From: Sphingomonas sp. Leaf9
Lineage (GTDB): Bacteria; Pseudomonadota; Alphaproteobacteria; Sphingomonadales; Sphingomonadaceae
Assembly: GCF_001421355.1 (NCBI RefSeq)
Contig: NZ_LMKC01000004.1
Span: 1-64,000, forward strand
Direction of reading: 5' to 3'
Length of the DNA: 64,000 nucleotides
Under the pieces are notes generated by a model. That model did no database searches and was not told the DNA's origin. It saw nothing but the letters and a program-made list of their open reading frames with translations. The position numbers and the translations under genes are program-made. Positions within the stretch are counted from its first letter, which is position 1, and every line of letters begins with the position of its first letter. Shown here in pieces: positions 35,035 to 43,978 of the stretch.

Positions 35035-35064
35035 AAAGGGCGGCCCCGCAACGGGCCGCCCTTT
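35035..35064. terminator. bidirectional intrinsic terminator between rpsD and rlpA
   Basis: AAAGGGCGGCCC (35035-35046), loop CGCAAC and its exact complement (35053-35064) form a 12-base stem. On the minus strand it runs into TTTTTG, a good T tract for rlpA; on the plus strand the tract is TTTCT for rpsD. Confidence 0.85.
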
Positions 35065-35245
35065 CTGCGTCCGCAATCCGCGCGCAGCCCGAGCCGACGA
35101 CCCGATAAACCGCTTTCCTACATGCGGCCCCATCGCCACGATCGCCAACGCGGCCCGTCGCGTCCGCGCGCTCTTTGACCTCGCGAACCTCCGTTACGAC
35201 ATCGACCGCCATCCGCGATGGTCGCCGCGCGCACGATCATCACGA

Positions 35246-35325
35246 GTGTGAACTTTGGCCACCCGGCGCCGGCCCAGCCCACCGCGCGCAAACACGCCAC
35301 TAGTGTGAACTTTGTGAACTTTGGC
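35246..35325 (+). repeat. GTGTGAACTTTG repeats
   Basis: GTGTGAACTTTGGCC at 35246-35260 and a longer copy at 35303-35325 share a core. The longer copy reappears, exactly, as its complement at 56305-56327. Confidence 0.7.
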
Positions 35326-35331
35326 CCGCCG

Positions 35332-35886
35332 CTACAGCCCGCTTGCTCGCAGCTGCGCCCGCAAATTGGCCCGCGTGGCGGCGTCCACCGGCGGCAGTTC
35401 GCGCGCCGGCTTGCCCCGGCGCAGCCGCGCCCGGTCGCGTTCGTCAGGCGACACCACCCGCACGCGAACCGGCACCACGCCCGCCCCGCGCATGCCCAGC
35501 GCCTCGGCCGCGCCACGTGACAGATCGAGGATGCGGCCCTTGCCCGCAAACGGCCCGCGATCGTTGACCCGCACGATAATGCGCCGCCCGGTGTCGAGCG
35601 CGGTCACCTCGACATAGCTGGGCAAGGGCAGCGTGGTGTGCGCCGCGCTCACCCCCTTGGGCCGGAACCGCTCGCCATTGGCCGTCCGCCGACCCGACTC
35701 GCTGCCATACCAGCTCGCCATCCCCAGCATGTCGTAGCTCGGGTCCGCTGCCGGGGCATAACTGACACCCCGCACCCGGTACGGCGCACCGATCTTGACC
35801 GCCGCGTCGCTGACCGGCCGATAGTCGCCCCCGGCACAGGCGGACAGGAGCAGCAAAACGACGGGAACAAGGAAACGCGGTACCAT
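35332..35886 (-). CDS. rlpA: septal ring lytic transglycosylase RlpA
   Basis: The 184-residue lipoprotein has a lipobox (LLLLSAC), then a double-psi beta-barrel domain with the RlpA signatures [33 protein letters not shown] and [17 protein letters not shown]. RlpA cleaves denuded glycan strands at the septum in Pseudomonas. The C-terminal SPOR domain found in many RlpA proteins is absent here. The gene is divergent from frmA. Confidence 0.92.
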   Translation of the reverse strand: MVPRFLVPVVLLLLSACAGGDYRPVSDAAVKIGAPYRVRGVSYAPAADPSYDMLGMASWYGSESGRRTANGERFRPKGVSAAHTTLPLPSYVEVTALDTGRRIIVRVNDRGPFAGKGRILDLSRGAAEALGMRGAGVVPVRVRVVSPDERDRARLRRGKPARELPPVDAATRANLRAQLRASGL

Positions 35887-35968
35887 GGCCGCAACGGTAG
35901 CGGATCGCGTCCCCCTTGCCGACCCCTACCCGCCCCCGCTACGCCGCATGCCCAAAGGAGACGCCCCC

Positions 35969-37078
35969 ATGAAGACTCGCGCCGCCGTCGCATTCGAAGC
36001 GAAGCGCCCCCTCGAAATCGTCGAACTCGACCTCGAAGGTCCCAGGGCCGGCGAAGTGCTGATCGAGATCATGGCGACCGGCATCTGCCACACCGACGCT
36101 TACACGCTGGACGGCTTCGACAGCGAGGGCATCTTCCCGAGCGTGCTGGGTCATGAAGGCGCCGGCATCGTCCGCGAGGTCGGCGCGGGCGTGACCAGCG
36201 TTGCGGTCGGCGATCACGTCATCCCGCTCTACACCCCCGAATGCCGCCAGTGTAAGTCGTGCCTGTCGGGCAAGACCAACCTGTGCACCGCGATCCGCGC
36301 GACGCAAGGGAAAGGGCTGATGCCCGACGGCACGACGCGCTTCAGCTACAAGGGGCAGCCGATCTTCCATTACATGGGCTGCTCGACCTTCTCGAACTTC
36401 ACCGTGCTGCCCGAAATCGCGGTCGCGAAGATCCGCGAGGACGCCCCGTTCCAGACCAGCTGCTATATCGGCTGCGGCGTCACCACCGGCGTCGGCGCGG
36501 TGGTCAACACCGCGAAGGTCGCGCCGGGCGACAACATCATCGTCTTCGGCCTCGGCGGCATTGGCCTCAACGTGCTGCAGGGTGCGAAGATGGCCGGCGC
36601 GAACATGATCGTCGGCGTCGACATCAACCCGGATCGCGAGGAATGGGGCCGCCGCTTCGGCATGACCCATTTCGTCAATCCGAAGGACGTCGGCGGCGAT
36701 CTGGTCCAGCATCTCGTCGCGCTGACCGATGGCGGGGCGGACTATACGTTCGATTGCACCGGCAACACCGACGTCATGCGCCAGGCGCTGGAGGCGTGCC
36801 ACCGTGGCTGGGGCACCAGCATCATCATCGGCGTGGCGGAGGCGGGCAAGGAAATCGCCACCCGCCCGTTCCAGCTGGTCACCGGACGCAACTGGCGCGG
36901 CACCGCGTTCGGCGGGGCGAAGGGGCGGACGGACGTGCCGAAGATTGTCGACTGGTACATGAACGGCAAGATCGAGATCGACCCGATGATTACCCACGTC
37001 CTGTCGCTGGAGGAGATCAACAAGGGCTTCGACCTGATGCACGCCGGCGAAAGCATCCGCTCCGTCGTCATCTATTGA
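35969..37078 (+). CDS. frmA: S-(hydroxymethyl)glutathione dehydrogenase
   Basis: The 369-residue class III alcohol dehydrogenase oxidises the glutathione adduct of formaldehyde. The catalytic zinc site is [10 protein letters not shown] and GHEGAG. The structural zinc loop is [15 protein letters not shown]. The NAD site is [16 protein letters not shown], and [11 protein letters not shown] is typical of FrmA. AAAGGAG precedes the ATG at 35969. No frmB esterase follows; instead the fucose operon starts 58 bases later from its own promoter. Confidence 0.96.
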   Translation: MKTRAAVAFEAKRPLEIVELDLEGPRAGEVLIEIMATGICHTDAYTLDGFDSEGIFPSVLGHEGAGIVREVGAGVTSVAVGDHVIPLYTPECRQCKSCLSGKTNLCTAIRATQGKGLMPDGTTRFSYKGQPIFHYMGCSTFSNFTVLPEIAVAKIREDAPFQTSCYIGCGVTTGVGAVVNTAKVAPGDNIIVFGLGGIGLNVLQGAKMAGANMIVGVDINPDREEWGRRFGMTHFVNPKDVGGDLVQHLVALTDGGADYTFDCTGNTDVMRQALEACHRGWGTSIIIGVAEAGKEIATRPFQLVTGRNWRGTAFGGAKGRTDVPKIVDWYMNGKIEIDPMITHVLSLEEINKGFDLMHAGESIRSVVIY

Positions 37079-37088
37079 CGCTTTGGTT

Positions 37089-37125
37089 TTGACAGGTGAA
37101 ATTTCTTCGCGAATATAAGCGAAGA
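37089..37125 (+). promoter_or_regulatory. fucose operon promoter with overlapping palindrome
   Basis: TTGACA at 37089-37094 is followed by AATATAAG around 37112-37119, giving a -35/-10 pair 17-19 bases apart. The inverted repeat TCTTCGC (37104-37110) / GCGAAGA (37119-37125) overlaps the -10 region, as a repressor operator would. The start codon is 12 bases further on, so the leader is very short. Confidence 0.6.
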
Positions 37126-37136
37126 GAGGATAGGCG

Positions 37137-38144
37137 ATGACGCACGGGCTGGTCCCTGCCAAGCTGGGCTTTGGCGGGGCCGCGATCGGTAATCTGTATC
37201 GACCGGTCGGTGATGACGCCGCCCGTGCAACGATCGACGCCGCGTGGGACCGGGGCATCCGCTGCTTCGACACCGCGCCACATTACGGCTTCGGCCTGTC
37301 CGAACGGCGGCTGGGCGATGCGCTGGCCGACCTCGACCCCGACCGGCACGCCTTCGTTTCGACCAAGGTCGGCCGCGTGCTGCGTCCCGCCCCCGACCGC
37401 GACCCTGCCGCCGAGCGACAGGGATTTGTCTCGCCCGAACCGGTCGAAAGCGCGTTCGATTACTCACGGGACGGCGTGCTCGCCTCGTTCGACGCCAGCC
37501 GGGCGCGGCTGCGGCGTGACCGGATCGACCTGCTGCTGGCGCATGACCTGGGCGAGCTGACCCACGGCGCGGATGCGGCGGCGCAGATGGCGACGTTCCT
37601 CGATGGCGGCTATTCGGCGATGCGGCAGCTGCGCGACGCCGGCGTGGTTGGCGCGATCGGCATCGGCGTGAACGAGATCGCGGTGTGCGAGGACCTGCTC
37701 GACCGGGTGGAACTCGACGCCATCCTGCTCGCCGGGCGCTACACCTTGCTCGAACAGGCGGCGCTCGACACGCTGCTGCCGCGCTGTGCGGCGCGGGGGG
37801 TGCGGGTGATCGTCGGGGGGCCATATAATTCGGGCATCCTCGCTTCGGGCACCGGGCCGGACGCCCGCTATAATTACGAAGCGCCCCCGGCCGAGGTGAC
37901 ACGCCGGGTCGATGCCATCGCCGCGATCTGTGCGCGCCACGCCGTGCCGATGGCCGCCGCCGCGCTGCAATTCCCGATGGCGCATCCCGCCGTGACGGCG
38001 GTGATCCCCGGCATGGCGGATGTGGGTGAGGTGGCGCAGGCCGCGACGCTTGCCACGATGCCCCTGCCGGGCGCGCTGTGGACCGACCTGATCGACGCCG
38101 GCCTGATCCGCGCCGACGCCCCTGTTCCCATGGAGACTGCATGA
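37137..38144 (+). CDS. aldo/keto reductase, probable L-fucose dehydrogenase
   Basis: The 335-residue TIM-barrel enzyme has the AKR tetrad: Asp and Tyr in CFDTAPHYGFGLSE, Lys in FVSTKVGR and His in LLLAHDLG. It matches D-threo-aldose/L-fucose dehydrogenases, which oxidise L-fucose to L-fuconolactone with NAD(P). The gene heads an operon with an SDR, a mutarotase and fucP, joined by ATGA overlaps, which supports the fucose role. GAGAGGATAGGCG precedes the ATG. Confidence 0.88.
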   Translation: MTHGLVPAKLGFGGAAIGNLYRPVGDDAARATIDAAWDRGIRCFDTAPHYGFGLSERRLGDALADLDPDRHAFVSTKVGRVLRPAPDRDPAAERQGFVSPEPVESAFDYSRDGVLASFDASRARLRRDRIDLLLAHDLGELTHGADAAAQMATFLDGGYSAMRQLRDAGVVGAIGIGVNEIAVCEDLLDRVELDAILLAGRYTLLEQAALDTLLPRCAARGVRVIVGGPYNSGILASGTGPDARYNYEAPPAEVTRRVDAIAAICARHAVPMAAAALQFPMAHPAVTAVIPGMADVGEVAQAATLATMPLPGALWTDLIDAGLIRADAPVPMETA

Positions 38145-38872
38145 CCCGCCTGTCCGGCAAAACCGCCATCGTGACCGCTGCGGCGCAAGGCATCGGCCGC
38201 GCCGCCGCCGAACTGTTCGCCCGCGAAGGCGCCCGCGTCCTTGGCGTCGACATCAACGCCGACGCGCTGGCGACGTTGGCCGGGTGCGAACCGCATGTCG
38301 TCGACCTGATGGATGGACAGGCGATCAAGGACTTCGCGGCACAGGTCGGCGCGGTCGACATCCTGTTCAACTGCGCCGGCTTCGTCCATGCCGGCACGAT
38401 CCTGACGACCGAAGAGGCTGACTGGGACTTCAGCTTCGACCTGAACGCCCGGTCGCAATATCGTCTGATCCGCGCGCTGCTGCCGGCGATGATCGCGAAT
38501 GGCGGCGGATCGATCGTCAACATGTCGTCGGTCGCCAGCCATGTGATCGCGGTGCCCGGCCGCTTCGTCTACACCGCGTCGAAGGCGGCGGTGATCGGCC
38601 TTACCAAATCGGTCGCGCTCGATTTTGTGGGGTCCGGCATCCGCTGCAACGCGATCTGCCCCGGCACGGTCCAGTCGCCCTCACTCGAAGAACGCATGGC
38701 CGCCACCGGCGATGCGGAGGCGGCCCGCGCCGCCTTCACCGCGCGCCAGCCGATGGGGCGGCTGGGCCGGGCGGAGGAGATTGCCGAACTGGCGCTGTAC
38801 CTCGCCTCCGATGCGTCGTCCTACACCACCGGCGCGGTGCATGTGATCGACGGCGGCTGGTCGAACGCATGA
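38141..38872 (+). CDS. SDR dehydrogenase, probable 2-keto-3-deoxy-L-fuconate dehydrogenase
   Basis: This 243-residue short-chain dehydrogenase has the cofactor loop TAAAQGIG, NCAG, catalytic Ser in NMSSVAS and YTASK, and the C-terminal VIDGGWSNA. In fucose operons such an SDR oxidises 2-keto-3-deoxy-L-fuconate. It overlaps the dehydrogenase gene upstream and the mutarotase gene downstream as ATGA, so the whole set is translationally coupled. The substrate is inferred from the operon. Confidence 0.85.
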   Translation: MTRLSGKTAIVTAAAQGIGRAAAELFAREGARVLGVDINADALATLAGCEPHVVDLMDGQAIKDFAAQVGAVDILFNCAGFVHAGTILTTEEADWDFSFDLNARSQYRLIRALLPAMIANGGGSIVNMSSVASHVIAVPGRFVYTASKAAVIGLTKSVALDFVGSGIRCNAICPGTVQSPSLEERMAATGDAEAARAAFTARQPMGRLGRAEEIAELALYLASDASSYTTGAVHVIDGGWSNA

Positions 38873-39213
38873 TCCGCGTCCTGACCCTCGACCTGGTGGA
38901 CGATGCGGCGGCGATCGCCGAATATGAACGCTGGCATGTGCCGGGCAATGTCCCCGCACCGGTATTGGCCGCGATCCGCGCGGCGGGGGTTCAGGAAATG
39001 CAGATTTTCCGCCACGGCACGCGACTGGTGATGACAATGACCGTCGCACCCGATTTCGATCCCGGCGCAAAGGCCGAAGCCGACGCCGCCGACCCCGAAG
39101 TCGCGGCATGGGAGGCGCGCATGGGCAATTTCCAACGCGCGCTGCCCGGCGCGCCCGATGGCAGCCGCTGGACGCCGATGACCCCGATCTTTGCCCTGAG
39201 CGACCATCCATGA
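38869..39213 (+). CDS. L-rhamnose/L-fucose mutarotase family protein
   Basis: The 114-residue protein belongs to the small sugar mutarotase (RhaM/YiiL, DUF718) family, seen in EYERWHVPGNVPAPVLAAIRAAG and the QIFRHGTRLVMTMTV segment. It interconverts anomers of 6-deoxyhexoses. Position between the SDR and the fucose permease suggests L-fucose as substrate. It overlaps both neighbours by 4 bases. Confidence 0.85.
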   Translation: MIRVLTLDLVDDAAAIAEYERWHVPGNVPAPVLAAIRAAGVQEMQIFRHGTRLVMTMTVAPDFDPGAKAEADAADPEVAAWEARMGNFQRALPGAPDGSRWTPMTPIFALSDHP

Positions 39214-40508
39214 TCGCCCCCGGCGCCCCGCCCCGCTCCACCCCGGCCGGGACCGGGGGCCGCTTCGTCACGCCGGGCTTTGCCGCCGGCTTCGCGGTCG
39301 TCGTCAGCCTGTTCTTCCTCTGGGCGATCGCCAACAACTTCAACGACCTGCTGATCCGCCAGTTTCAAAAGGCGCTCGACCTGAACCGGGCGCAGGCCGG
39401 GCTGGTGCAGTTCGCTTTCTACATCGGCTATTTCGTCATGGCGCTGCCCGCCGGGCTGGTGCTGCGGCGCTTCGGCTATCGCGCCGGCATCCTCGCCGGC
39501 CTCGCCTTCTACGCGGTCGGCGCGCTGCTCTTCTATCCCGCCGCCGAGGTGCGCGACTATGCCGCGTTCCTGGGGGCGCTGTTCGTCATCGCCTCGGGCG
39601 CGGCGTTCCTCGAAACCGCCGCCAATCCCTATATCGTCGCCTTCGGCGATCCGGCGCGCGCCGAACAGCGGCTCAACCTGGCGCAGGCGTTCAATGGCCT
39701 CGGCGGCGCGATCGCCCCGATCATCGGCGCGAAGTTCATCTTTTCGGGCATCGAGCATGACCGCGCCGCGCTCGACGCGATGGCCCCCGCCGCCCGCACC
39801 GCCTATCGCGCGGCAGAGGCGCAGATGGTGCAGCTGCCCTATCTGGTGCTCGCCAGCGTCGTCGTGCTGATCGCGCTGGCCGTCGCCATCGTCCGCCTGC
39901 CCGAAGTCCCGCGCGAAACCGGCGGCAACACGCTGCAGGGGCTGCGATCGGTGCTGGGGGTCCGGGCATTGCGCTGGGCAGTGGTCGCGCAATTCTTCTA
40001 TGTCGGCGCGCAGGTCGGGGTGTGGAGCTTCTTCATCGACGTGGTGAAGACGATCAGCCCTGCGACGCCCGAGCGCGAGGCCGCCTATCTGCTGTCGGTC
40101 AGCCTTGCGCTGTTCCTTGCCGGGCGGTTGATCGGTACGCTCCTGATGCACCGCATCGCCGCGACCCGGCTGCTCGCGGTCTTCGCGCTTGCCAATATCG
40201 CGCTGATGCTCGTCGCCGCGCTCGGCCACGGCATGATCGCGATCTACGCGCTGGCGCTCAGCAGCCTGTTCATGTCGATCATGTTCCCCACCATCTTTTC
40301 GCTCGGCGTCCGCGACCTGGGGCCCCGCGCCCCGCTCGGCGCACCGCTGATCGTGATGGCGGTGATCGGCGGGGCGGTATTCCCGCCGCTGATGGGGTGG
40401 CTGAGCCATGGCACGGTGTCGATCCAGACCGCGATGCTGGTGCCCGGCGTGTCCTTCGCGGTGGTGCTGGCCTTTGCGCTGACAGTACGGCCCACGGTTC
40501 AGCGGTAG
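39210..40508 (+). CDS. fucP: L-fucose:proton symporter
   Basis: The 432-residue major facilitator has about 12 transmembrane segments. The FucP signature FFLWAIANNFNDLLIRQFQK is near residue 35. Other typical elements are FLETAANPYI and SSLFMSIMFPTIFSLGV. It imports L-fucose across the inner membrane with protons. It is the last gene of the ATGA-linked operon, and its 3' end overlaps the convergent amidohydrolase by 10 bases. Confidence 0.92.
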   Translation: MIAPGAPPRSTPAGTGGRFVTPGFAAGFAVVVSLFFLWAIANNFNDLLIRQFQKALDLNRAQAGLVQFAFYIGYFVMALPAGLVLRRFGYRAGILAGLAFYAVGALLFYPAAEVRDYAAFLGALFVIASGAAFLETAANPYIVAFGDPARAEQRLNLAQAFNGLGGAIAPIIGAKFIFSGIEHDRAALDAMAPAARTAYRAAEAQMVQLPYLVLASVVVLIALAVAIVRLPEVPRETGGNTLQGLRSVLGVRALRWAVVAQFFYVGAQVGVWSFFIDVVKTISPATPEREAAYLLSVSLALFLAGRLIGTLLMHRIAATRLLAVFALANIALMLVAALGHGMIAIYALALSSLFMSIMFPTIFSLGVRDLGPRAPLGAPLIVMAVIGGAVFPPLMGWLSHGTVSIQTAMLVPGVSFAVVLAFALTVRPTVQR

Positions 40509-42334
40509 AAGCGGACCTTCGCCAGTTCGAGCCACGCCCGCCCGCCCGGCTCCCCGGTCAGGCGGAACGCGACGCTGCGTAATTGGGTCAGGTCTAACGG
40601 GGTGTCACCGCTAGCAAAGGCGCTGAACGGCAGGCGGATTTCGCGGCGCTCGCCGCTCGCCTCGAACGACGCGCGGCTCGCCTGCCGTGCGCCATAGGCG
40701 TCGAACGCGACGCCATAGCGCCCCGACCCGCGCGCCTCGAACGCGATACCGGTAAAGCTCCGCGCATCGGCGACGTCGATCGCCCCCTTGGTCAACGGCA
40801 GCACCAGCGCAGCGAACGGCCGGTCGGCCGCGCCCAGCCGGGCCACCGCGAACAGATGCCGGTCATGCGGCCCATCGGGACGCACCACGTCCAGCCGGCT
40901 GTGGTCGGTGCCCGGCTCGACGCTCTCGACCGGCAGCGTGTCGAGGTCGGTGCGCCCGTCACCCCGCGCACCGGTATCGATCGGGCCGGCCATGGCGTGG
41001 ACCGGCATCGGCGTTGCCTCGCGCGCATCGATCCGTCGCCGCAGATCGTCCAGCGGCATTTCCCGCCCGGCGACGAACACCCGCCGGACATCGTGCAAGT
41101 CGTCGATCGCCACGTCTGGCCGCCCGCCGACCAGCAACAGGTCGGCCCGCTGCCCGACCGCGATCCGGCCTTGGTCGCGCTGCCGCAGAATATCCGCCGC
41201 CCCGCCAGTCGCCGCGACCAATGCCTCGGCCGGGGTCAGCCCCAAACCGGCGAGCAGCCGCGTCTCGCGCACCGCGCTCAACCCGTGATAGACGCCGCCG
41301 ATCCCGGCATCGGTGCCCACGCCGATGCGGATGCCCGCCGCGTGCAGCGCGCGGACATTGGCCTGCATGATCGCCCAGCGCTTGGCTTCCAGTTCAGGAA
41401 TCGCCTCGACCGGCCGCGCCATCCGCGCCGCCTCCGCCGTCCGTTCGGGCGCGGCCAGATGCCGCCATTCCAGTGGCACGAAGGTCCGGTTCTGCTGCGG
41501 TTCGTACACCACCAAAGTCGGGATATAGGCGACGTGGTTGGCCCGCATCAGCGCAATCAGCTCGGCATCGACGCGCGCATCGCCGACGCCATGCCCCAGC
41601 GCATCGACCCCGGCGGCGGCCGCGATCTTGGCTCCGGCGAGCGTTACCGTATGGGTGATGACCGGCAACCCCGCCGCATGGGCATCCTCAACGATGGCTG
41701 AGAGGGTCGGCACGTTCATGCTGGCAAGGTCGGGCGAGCGGCCATAGCGCCAGCCATCGGCGAACACCTTGATGACGTCGGGCTGGTACGCCAGCGCGGT
41801 CTTCATCGCGACATGCGCCGCGCGCGGGGTCGTCGCGGTCAGCGTGAAGAAGCTGCCCCAGCCATATTCTGTGCCATGCCCGCCCGGCACGCCCAGCCGG
41901 ATGGCGAGGTTCAGGCGCGGCGTGGGAATGCTGCCATTAGTGGCGATGGCGCGAATGGGGCCGAGCATCTCGCCCGATAGCGAGAAGTCGTTGGCGCTGG
42001 TGATACCGTTGGCGAGATGCGAGGCCCAGGCCTTGCCCAGATCGTCGGGACTGCCATAGCCAGACGCCCGCAAATGGGTGTGCAGATCGTGCAGCCCCGG
42101 CAACAGCGTCAGCCCGCGTGCATCGATGACCCGCGCGCCACGGGGTTGCTTGAGGCGAGGCCCGACACCCACGATCCGGTCGCCGACGACCAGCACATCG
42201 CCCGTCACCGCCGGCGCGCCGGTCCCGTCGAACACCCGCGCCCCCCGGATCAGCACCACCGTTTCCCGCTGCGCCGGCCGATCGGCGGCGATCAGCAACA
42301 GGGGCAGCAGCGCGAGCAGGAGGCGATGGAGCAT
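40499..42334 (-). CDS. exported amidohydrolase with C-terminal CIA30-like domain
   Basis: The 611-residue protein has a Sec signal (MLHRLLLALLPLLLIAA). It contains an imidazolonepropionase/prolidase-type amidohydrolase domain: metal motif HDLHTHLRASG, the late IGVGTDAGIGG and a QGRIAVGQRADLLLV segment. From about residue 440 there is an extra beta-rich domain (FTGIAFEARGSGRYGVAF) like CIA30/carbohydrate-binding-like folds. It is probably a periplasmic peptidase or lactam hydrolase. The start at 42334 gives the signal peptide; the longer upstream frame runs antisense to dacB and is not coding. It is divergent from dacB. Confidence 0.83.
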   Translation of the reverse strand: MLHRLLLALLPLLLIAADRPAQRETVVLIRGARVFDGTGAPAVTGDVLVVGDRIVGVGPRLKQPRGARVIDARGLTLLPGLHDLHTHLRASGYGSPDDLGKAWASHLANGITSANDFSLSGEMLGPIRAIATNGSIPTPRLNLAIRLGVPGGHGTEYGWGSFFTLTATTPRAAHVAMKTALAYQPDVIKVFADGWRYGRSPDLASMNVPTLSAIVEDAHAAGLPVITHTVTLAGAKIAAAAGVDALGHGVGDARVDAELIALMRANHVAYIPTLVVYEPQQNRTFVPLEWRHLAAPERTAEAARMARPVEAIPELEAKRWAIMQANVRALHAAGIRIGVGTDAGIGGVYHGLSAVRETRLLAGLGLTPAEALVAATGGAADILRQRDQGRIAVGQRADLLLVGGRPDVAIDDLHDVRRVFVAGREMPLDDLRRRIDAREATPMPVHAMAGPIDTGARGDGRTDLDTLPVESVEPGTDHSRLDVVRPDGPHDRHLFAVARLGAADRPFAALVLPLTKGAIDVADARSFTGIAFEARGSGRYGVAFDAYGARQASRASFEASGERREIRLPFSAFASGDTPLDLTQLRSVAFRLTGEPGGRAWLELAKVRFYR

Positions 42335-42409
42335 GGGTCCATGTGTACCGGCTATACCGTGCGCGTCCAACGGTTGCGCAGGCGCAGCCACGACGTAGGA
42401 TGCGCCCCC

Positions 42410-43813
42410 ATGCAGACCATCAGAGCGATCATCATCGGAGCCGCAGGCGCAATGCTGGTCGCGGCGGCCCCCGATCCAGGGGTAGAGGCCGCCGTCCGCG
42501 CCGCGCTGGCCAAGGCACCGGCGGGCACCCGCTTCGGCATGGTGGTGCGCGATGCCGCCGGTGTCGAACAGGTCGCGATCGAACCCGACCGGCGGTTCGT
42601 GCCGGCGTCGAACACCAAGATCTTCACGACGCTCGCGAGCTTCGCCACCCTGCCGCTCGACGCCGCCGACGATGGCGGCGCGGGGGTGCGGTTGGAGGGG
42701 CGCGACGTCGTGCTGGTGGGCGCGGGCGATGCGCGGCTGTCGAGTGCGGCGGACTGTCGGGTCGATTGCCTCGCCACGCTCGCCGATGCGGTGGCGGCAA
42801 AAACGCGGGTGGTGGGCGACGTGATCGGCGACGACAGCCGCTTTCCCGACCAGCGCTGGTCGCCCGGCATGGGGTGGAACAACATGGCCGGGCGCTATGG
42901 CACCGCCGCCTCCGCCCTCACGCTGGACGACAACGAACTGGTAGTGACGGTCGTCGCGGAAGGGGGCCGCGCGGTGGTCGGCGGGTCCGACTATTACCGC
43001 ATCGACAACCGCGTCCGGGTCGGCACCACCAGCAACATAGCGTTCGACCGGATGCCGGGCAGCGATGTGCTGCGGCTGTCGGGGACGATAGCGCCGGGGT
43101 CGGGCGTGACGGTCAGGACCGGGGTCGAGGATGCGGCGCATCATGCCGCGTGGACGTTGGCGACGTTGTTGCGGGAGCGGGGTGTGCAGGTGACCGGGGC
43201 GGTCGGGGTCCGGCACCGGCCGTACCGGGCGGAGGAGGATGGCGCGGTCGTGGAAGGTGGCACGATGCCGCCGATGTTGGCGCGCGTTCAGCCCGCGCCC
43301 CTGATCGAGGATGTGACGACCACCAACAAGGCGAGCCAGAACCTGCACGCCGAACTGCTGCTGCGCCGGATCGGGCGGGTCAGCGGCGGCGGGTCGATCG
43401 GCGACGGGCTGAAGCGGGTCGCGGCGATGATGGCGTCGGCGGGCGTGCCGCGCACCGCATGGGACCTGTCCGACGGGTCGGGCATGTCGACCTATAACCG
43501 GGTCACCCCGCGCGCGATGGTGACGCTGCTGACCTGGGCACAGGCGCAGCCGTGGAGGGCGCGGTGGCTGGCGACGCTGCCGGTCGGCGGGGTCGACGGC
43601 ACGCTGTCGCGCCGGTTCCGCGACACGCCGCTCGCCGGCAAGGTCCACGCCAAGACGGGGACGCTGAGCGGGGTATCGGCGCTGGCCGGCACGATGACGG
43701 CGGCGAGCGGACAGGTGCTGACCTTTGCGCTCTACGCCAACGACAATCCCGACGGCACGTCGGCGACCCCGGCGATGGACGCCGCGCTGCTGGCCGCCGC
43801 CGCCGCGCTATAG
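42410..43813 (+). CDS. dacB: D-alanyl-D-alanine carboxypeptidase/endopeptidase (PBP4)
   Basis: The 467-residue class C penicillin-binding protein has a signal peptide, the active-site motif SNTK (PASNTKIF), the second motif region DLSDGSGMSTYNRVT and the KTG triad (AKTGTLSG). A large insert domain lies between the first two motifs, as in DacB. It trims and cleaves peptidoglycan cross-links in the periplasm. It is followed, 165 bases later, by the TonB-dependent receptor gene with its own likely promoter. Confidence 0.92.
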   Translation: MQTIRAIIIGAAGAMLVAAAPDPGVEAAVRAALAKAPAGTRFGMVVRDAAGVEQVAIEPDRRFVPASNTKIFTTLASFATLPLDAADDGGAGVRLEGRDVVLVGAGDARLSSAADCRVDCLATLADAVAAKTRVVGDVIGDDSRFPDQRWSPGMGWNNMAGRYGTAASALTLDDNELVVTVVAEGGRAVVGGSDYYRIDNRVRVGTTSNIAFDRMPGSDVLRLSGTIAPGSGVTVRTGVEDAAHHAAWTLATLLRERGVQVTGAVGVRHRPYRAEEDGAVVEGGTMPPMLARVQPAPLIEDVTTTNKASQNLHAELLLRRIGRVSGGGSIGDGLKRVAAMMASAGVPRTAWDLSDGSGMSTYNRVTPRAMVTLLTWAQAQPWRARWLATLPVGGVDGTLSRRFRDTPLAGKVHAKTGTLSGVSALAGTMTAASGQVLTFALYANDNPDGTSATPAMDAALLAAAAAL

Positions 43814-43978
43814 CCGCACGTTATGGCACTCTAACCAAAATTGGGCGAGTGTTACCGGAACGCTACGGTTCCGTGAAAACCCGCCGCGCCGCCCCTTCCG
43901 CGACGCAACGCTTTTGTTGCTTATTGTTGCCAACAGCCGCTCACGGGGAAATGGCGGCGCAGGCTTGGGGGCAAGATT

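Larger units (their letters stand above)
34915..35331. other. 417-bp spacer between rpsD and rlpA
   Basis: No gene is seen here. It holds a repeat module: the hairpin CATGGGC-TTC-GCCCATG at 35002-35018, the terminator at 35035-35064, and GTGTGAACTTTGGCC at 35246 and GTGTGAACTTTGTGAACTTT at 35303. The hairpin and the last sequence recur at 56216-56327. Confidence 0.6.

Noticed and set aside
34915..35331. tRNA or small RNA gene in the rpsD-rlpA spacer
   Set aside because: There is no cloverleaf or T-loop GTTCRANNC with paired stem; the structure present is a terminator plus repeats.
42335..43648. Upstream extension of the amidohydrolase frame
   Set aside because: It runs antisense to dacB; the signal peptide at 42334 marks the true start.
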